Positions 58,701 to 64,000 of a DNA stretch of 64,000 bases are shown here, piece by piece. The position numbers and the translations under genes are program-made. This DNA is from Adiantum capillus-veneris. Taxonomy: Eukaryota; Streptophyta; Polypodiopsida; Polypodiales; Pteridaceae. The notes beneath the pieces were generated by a model. It had not been told where the DNA came from, made no database searches, and was given only the letters and a program-made list of their open reading frames with translations. The stretch spans positions 156,360,747 to 156,424,746 of the forward strand of contig CM043943.1 in the NCBI GenBank assembly GCA_014529385.2, in the 5' to 3' direction. Every line of letters begins with the position of its first letter. The stretch's first letter is position 1.

Positions 58701-58939
58701 CAGTGTCCAGCATAGTCAGAACAGTTTCCCCCTTATAACACATTTCGGTGGTAGAGACCCCATCAGTAACTTACCTCAGTAGAAATAACAAGTCAAATAA
58801 CCATTATGGTAATATCTGTGTAATTATTAGTAACCAGATAAAATTTTCAAATTTACAATTGAGTGAGTTAATCCCTTAAACAGCTTTATCAAAATATCAA
58901 CCATTCAACCATCATTTATACATCATTCACGGGGTTCTA

Positions 58940-59029
58940 TCAAACCTTGATTAGTGGCAAAAAGCCAGTGAGGTAAACACGGAAGGTACACATTAAGGAC
59001 AGTGAAAAAACCTTTGAATTGGAAGCCAT
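58940..59029 (-). CDS. Putative 29-codon signal-peptide-like ORF, unit 4
   Basis: Begins MASNSKVFSLSLMC, then TFRVYLTGFLPLIKV; otherwise as in unit 1. Confidence 0.3.
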   Translation of the reverse strand: MASNSKVFSLSLMCTFRVYLTGFLPLIKV

Positions 59030-59119
59030 CCTAATCATCAACACAGTGGTAGCGGACTGCAGAGCCAAGCACCCCTCAGTAATAATCAGACAAGTCTAAG
59101 TGAAGGGAATAACCCCCCA

Positions 59120-59129
59120 CCTTTATATA
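59120..59129 (-). promoter_or_regulatory. TATA box candidate, unit 4
   Basis: TATATAAAGG, minus strand, 91 bp before the ORF. Confidence 0.4.
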
Positions 59130-59675
59130 GGGTTATTAGTTGTGTGTATGTCTGCAATCATCACACAATCTTCACGCCAGGTATGGCCGCCCTCTGCAAG
59201 TCCTTCACTGTGCACAATCCCCTTTGAGATCATGAGCGGGCACTGGAGATAATGTGAACGGTTTGAGCTATAAGCCTTGCCTAGCTGCCATCATCATCAG
59301 AAGGGGAAGGGGATCGATGGCAACATAGGTTTCCCCGCAGTGGTTTAAGTCAGGATACAGGAAAATATTTTTACAGTTAGACCCACAAGGGGGCATTCCA
59401 AATGTTATTTCCACAAGGGACTATTCCCATGGGGTTGGGTTATTAGAGGTACCATGCTAAAAAAACAGCAAAGTGGAAAGCTTTACTTAGCCATAGTGTT
59501 TCACCATAGCAAGAGATAGCAGTAGTTATTATGTAAAGCATAAGGTAGACTCCTATGAGGCGCCAACTTAAATCAAGTTTGAGTGTTAAAGGTTGGATGT
59601 CATATTTTGTAGTTAGATACAGTGATCCACGGCACAATCAGAACCCCCCCGATGCCATCAAGGTCAGATGCTATG

Positions 59676-59706
<31 letters not shown>

Positions 59707-59735
59707 ACCCGCCCTATCCTAGGCGCCATACACAA

Positions 59736-60167
59736 TTCTTATGGTTTTGTAAAAACTAGTAAGCCGAAATCTTTTCTCAACAAAATCCCAATGTAGCTCA
59801 CTGTGAGATTCAGAACCACTACATATCCCACCAGAATACTTACTGAAGGAATATGAACCATTACATAATATTCCAGCATATCCACCAGTGTTCAACATAG
59901 TTAGAACACTTTCCCCCTTATAACACATTTGGGTAGTAAAAACCCCATCAGTTACTTACCTCACTGGCCTTTTACCACTAATCAAGGTTTGATAGAACCT
60001 CGTGCTTATGATGTATAAATGATGGTTGAATGGTTGATATTTTGATGAAGTTGGTTAAGGGAGCAACTCACTCAAATGGTAAATTTACAAATTTTATCTG
60101 GTTATTAATACTTACACAAATATTACCATAATGGTTTTTTGACTTGCTATCAAGGTCATATACTATG

Positions 60168-60170
<3 letters not shown>
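59736..60170. repeat. Rearranged partial unit with inverted segment
   Basis: 59736-59967 repeats the block at about 58552-58780 in direct orientation. 59968-60138 is the following block of the unit in inverted orientation (it reads TTTTACCACTAATCAAGGTT, the complement of the ORF end). Then it rejoins the sequence before the GT tract. Confidence 0.8.

Positions 60171-60247
<77 letters not shown>
60171..60247. repeat. (GT)n followed by (GA)n
   Basis: About 29 bp GT and then about 48 bp GA at the right end of the tandem array. Confidence 0.97.
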
Positions 60248-60253
<6 letters not shown>

Positions 60254-61499
60254 ATAGGGATGAATTCCTCAAAGGATGCAATTGGTGAAGGTAGTGTAAA
60301 ATCACGATCTCTACTCTTTGGCCCTTTTTGTAGAGGGGTATCTTTTGGGAGAGACCCTTCTTGCATTCTATTATATAAAATGGTTTGCATCGATTGATTG
60401 GGAATCATACCATTTGAGGCAAGATGATGCACCTCTTGGAAACCAAGCTTGGATATAATGCATTGCTCACGATTTTTGGTCTATGTACCCTATTTTCAAT
60501 GTGGCTTCAAATGTGTGGCTAAATGAGTATCTTCTAGTCTATCAAATTGATGTTTCTTATGTGATGTACATATATATAGAGTGCACTAAGCATGATGGGG
60601 GGAAGGTGCTCTTGTTCTAAGAGAGTAGGCCAAAATTGACACCCTAAAAATGTGTACCAATTGTAAATTTCTAACCCTTACACATGTTTAATTTGTGAAA
60701 TCAGCTATAATGAATGCATTTCATAATAATTTCTTTGAAAGGAAATCAATCATTTAAGATTATTGGTTTGGGGGTTCATGACTTCAAGAGAATCAACTGA
60801 AGGTACACCTCATCATTTTCCACACAGATAGAAGGATGAAAGTACTAAGGATCAAAGTACTGAGCTTGGATGACCAAAATGATAGAATAAATCTACTACG
60901 GTCTCTTTAGGTGTCAAAAAATGTTTCACATTGCATTATTCCTTCATTTCATAATCCACCCTAGCAAGTATTATCCTCAGTGGGGATACATTTTGCAACA
61001 AGAAATAAATTTTGTTTATGCTTTTAGAAGCACAAGCTTCTTCAAAAGGAAAAATCCTCTTGGTGAAACTTTAAAATATCTCAAGAACATCTTAAAATGA
61101 CTTGGACTAAAGTAACAATGTGAATGGTGGTATTTTCATATTAAAACCAAATGTAGAAAATAAATTCTTGAGGTCCTTAAATGAAATGAAACTAAAGAAA
61201 TACATCTTAAGTGAGAAAATTGAAAAAAATTCATGATATCCTTAAAAGGAGGGATGCATTTACAAGCTAAGATTAAACAAAATTTAATAGGAAAACCTGC
61301 AGGTAGGAAAAGTAAAGCTAAGAGGGTTACAACATTGAAACCTAAGCCTACCCTCTGCACACATGTTCTCACTAGTTTAGTCTGATCAAGGGCTCGGAAT
61401 ATGCACCAAGATTGCACACTTTCGCTTATGGACTCAACACACATATCAAAAGTGGCCAAGTAAGGTGCATTGTTTTCCTCTCAAAGTAGGGCATGTTCA
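60248..61499. other. No recognised gene
   Basis: AT-rich DNA. A plus-strand stretch near 60510-60610 reads LVYQIDVSYVMYIYIECTKH, without a known domain. Confidence 0.45.
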
Positions 61500-61835
<336 letters not shown>

Positions 61836-62327
61836 CCCTCTTTGTAGCTGATAATGGACATAAATGGTGAGACCAAGTCGATGAAGAAGCTACCATGGGC
61901 ATCCAAGCAATAGTTTTCATGCTGGCAGATTTGCTAGTGTCAATGTGTCACTTGAGAAGAATGTTGTATTAAGATCCTTTTGCCTTTTAGAAAGTACTGT
62001 AGACAACACTACGTCCAAGAATCTGGACTATGAACACATCACGTCTAATCACTTCTAGATAATGAACTGAGAAACAAATCATGTGCATAATCCGGCCAAC
62101 AACAATGAATTGATGGATTCATCCACAGTGTTTCAAATATGTTTGATTGGTTCCTTGCTAGATGCATGCACCTTGAACTCCGGCCCACGGGTTCAAACAC
62201 ATGTGCCTTGAACTATACCCCACGGGTTCAAACACATGGGTTCAAATCATTTGGAAGGAGCACTGCTTGCCCCTCTTTGCCATTCACAAGCCTCTCCCTT
62301 GATAAAGCTAGTGGGAACCACGATTGA

Positions 62328-63270
62328 CTAGAAGGCGAGAGTCCTTGCCGGTGTAGTCTCTACCTCACCAACAAATTTGTGGTTGTCCTTCCTTGAGTCA
62401 TTATCAGTGATTTCCTCCTTATGCTTTCCTTTTTCCTTTGTAGCGCTTCTATCTTTGCCTTTGGATTTGTGATCTCTAGACAAATGACCACGTTTCCCAC
62501 AATTGTAACAATAGCTATTGGTCTTTTTTCTGGAATCCGACGTAGTGAGTGCTTCACCACCTTTGTCAGAATTTGAATTTTGCCTTGATTTATTAACACG
62601 GCTTCCTCTCAATGAGAAAAGAGTTGAGATCATAAAATTCTAGCTTTTTCTTCGTGATTTGTAGCTGAAGTGTCCTAGACATCGTTTCGTATGACTCAAA
62701 CAATTTTGTGAGTATCAAAGCAGCTAATTGAATACTGGTCAGTGTACTTTTCATAGCCGATAGTTGATCACCAGTAATCTTATCCTTCATAACAAAAGAC
62801 TGCATGGAACTTTTGATTAGAAACTTGATGGAAAATAACTACCCAAGAAGGGTAATCACTCGCATCGTAGAATCTTGATCAAACATTTACGAGCTTGAAC
62901 CACATATCATTGGTAGTCTTCAGAGTTTGTATAGATAGAGAAATTTCCTTTGTAAGATATTTTTCAATGGCCACGATTGCATTTGCATTGCTCATATTCC
63001 AATCAAAACATTTCAAAATGCAAGGGTTGGGGGAAGTTGGCCGTTGTATTGTTGCCATCACCAAGGAGCACCTCTTGCCGTTGTTGACATTGCAAAGGAC
63101 AACATTTTGAAATGCAAGCAGCAGCGTGAGAGCACCGTTATAAGTAGGTAGCAATGTGGAGAAAGAGTCAATAGCTCCGATAGGGCAACATTTTAAAACA
63201 CAAAGTGATGAGAATGGGGAGAATGGCACTGCCGATAGAGAAGGGGGAAAATATCTCTTCACAACACTTG
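62328..63270 (-). pseudogene. Copia-like gag, broken
   Basis: Minus strand, from about 63010: FDWNMSNANAIVAIEKYLTK, SIQTLKTTNDMWFKLVNV, then in another frame SFVMKDKITGDQLSAMKSTL, TKLFESYETMSRTLQLQ and KKKLEFYDLNSFLIE, typical of copia gag (UBN2-like). The zinc knuckle follows: CYNCGKRGHLSRDHKSKG, spacing CX2CX4HX4 but with His in place of the last Cys. At least two frame changes (near 62870 and 62620). Role in an active element: capsid that packages RNA. Confidence 0.75.
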
Positions 63271-63297
63271 ATTCACTCCACCAAGGCTTTGATACCA

Positions 63298-63549
63298 TGC
63301 CAAATTTGATGATGCAAAAGCGCCCAAACCAAGAAGAGAATGCATGAGAGAGAGGGGAAAAGAGAGAGATACCTTTGAACAAATCAACCTGGGCAATGAA
63401 TTAGATGATTCACAATGGGGGGCTTTGGGTTTCTTATATAGGCACCTAGGCAAATTGTCGTACCCAAGATTTGAAAAATAAATACCTAAAGCCAAAATAA
63501 ACATTGGGATTGGATTGGGCTATTCACTTGAGATGCCATAACTTTAACA
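63298..63549 (-). repeat. 5' LTR of the gag-only element
   Basis: 252 bp, with a TATATAGG-like stretch near 63435-63441 in plus orientation. Confidence 0.8.
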
Positions 63550-63554
63550 ATTCA

Positions 63555-64000
63555 TTCTCTCTTGGTTGCATATTAGCAATATATCAACTTTCCATGTTGG
63601 ATAATCTTGCACTTTTGAAACAGGAATCAAACACTTTGCTATAGGTGAGGATTTTTGAAAATGAGCTTCAGGAAGAGGCATATTAGGCTCTTAAGACATA
63701 GGCATGGGCATAGGCACAAGCATTTTAGGTGGATTAGGTGCAACCATTTCAAGTGGGTCAGAAAGGTCAACAATGGGCTCTTTAGGTTCCCAAGACCTCT
63801 TCATGTTAGGGAGTGGCACTTTAGGAACTTTAAAACACTTTTGGCACAAGTACTTGAAGCAATTGGGGATTTGAAGCTTGTGCCAAAACCTATGGCACTT
63901 ACTTATGGTGATGAAGGCTACTCTTACTTGTGCACTCCAAGTTGTTTGGAAGGGTCTTCCTACCTTTGGAATCTTGATGAGGGTCAAGGGTTGTTTTTTT
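63555..64000. other. No recognised gene
   Basis: The minus strand is open from 63987 to 63691 (98 codons; WEPKEPIVDLSDPLEMVAPN), Pro/Lys-rich. I do not recognise it; it might be part of a repeat continuing past the window. Confidence 0.4.

Larger units (their letters stand above)
56339..59735 (-). repeat. Tandem unit 4 (3' side replaced)
   Basis: About 3.4 kb, same order up to the GT tract (59681-59706). The expected hairpin and end block are missing: the sequence jumps at about 59736 to a block normally found 1.1 kb earlier. A small GCCAGA repeat (GCCAGAGCCAGA..) lies at 57540-57563. Confidence 0.8.

Noticed and set aside
45051-60170. Ribosomal DNA intergenic spacer as the origin of the array
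   Set aside because: No 18S, 5.8S, 25S or 5S sequence seen, and unit structure carries a TATA-type and not an rDNA promoter.
45051-60170. Tandem LTR-element array sharing LTRs
   Set aside because: No primer binding site, polypurine tract or TG/CA-bounded direct repeat was found within the units.
63691-63987. 98-codon minus-strand ORF at the window end
   Set aside because: Unrecognised and truncated by the window; cannot be told from chance.

Overview
The window looks like nuclear DNA of a land plant with a large, repeat-rich genome. The evidence is a split nuclear gene for a chloroplast-envelope protein, plant-type LTR retrotransposons primed by initiator tRNA-Met, several non-LTR (LINE) copies, a decayed PPR gene and very long GA, GT and C tracts. 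The PPR remnant and the intron load fit a fern or lycophyte better than a flowering plant, but that is inference. No rRNA, tRNA, CRISPR array or bacterial feature was seen.

The one clear host gene is the 3' part of TIC236 (EMB2410), the TamB-like protein that bridges the outer and inner chloroplast import complexes. Thirteen exons between 15206 and 40666 (+) join without a frame break into 1,033 codons ending at a stop; earlier exons lie upstream of the window. Ten introns are short or moderate. The intron at 22509-39609 is 17.1 kb and filled with nested retroelements. An upstream intron that begins before the window is probably filled by the LINE cluster at 1-15100.

Layout: 1-6385, LTR remnants, two LINE fragments in opposite orientation and the 3' end of a Ty3/gypsy chromovirus with a 0.9 kb LTR. 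6386-15061, a chain of minus-strand LINE copies separated by (GA)n or (GT)n, including one nearly full-length copy (8123-about 13090). 15206-22508, TIC236 exons, with a PPR pseudogene in one intron. 22509-39609, the giant intron: chromovirus remnant, a non-autonomous LTR element inserted in a LINE ORF1, a complete 6.5 kb gypsy element with a 5-bp target duplication (27592-34136), and a 4.2 kb LINE. 39610-40666, last two TIC236 exons. 40667-45050, non-coding. 45051-60170, four tandem units of 3.4-4.0 kb plus a rearranged partial unit. 61500-63549, a gag-only copia-like LTR element on the minus strand.

Most interesting observations: (1) in the LINE family ORF1 and ORF2 lie in the same frame separated by one stop in the context UGA-CGG, in both copies that span the junction, with no in-frame AUG before the endonuclease starts, suggesting stop-codon readthrough; (2) nearly every LINE end in the window abuts (GA)n, suggesting microsatellite-targeted insertion; (3) each 45-60 kb tandem unit keeps a minus-strand TATA-like box about 95 bp before a conserved 29-codon signal-peptide-like ORF.
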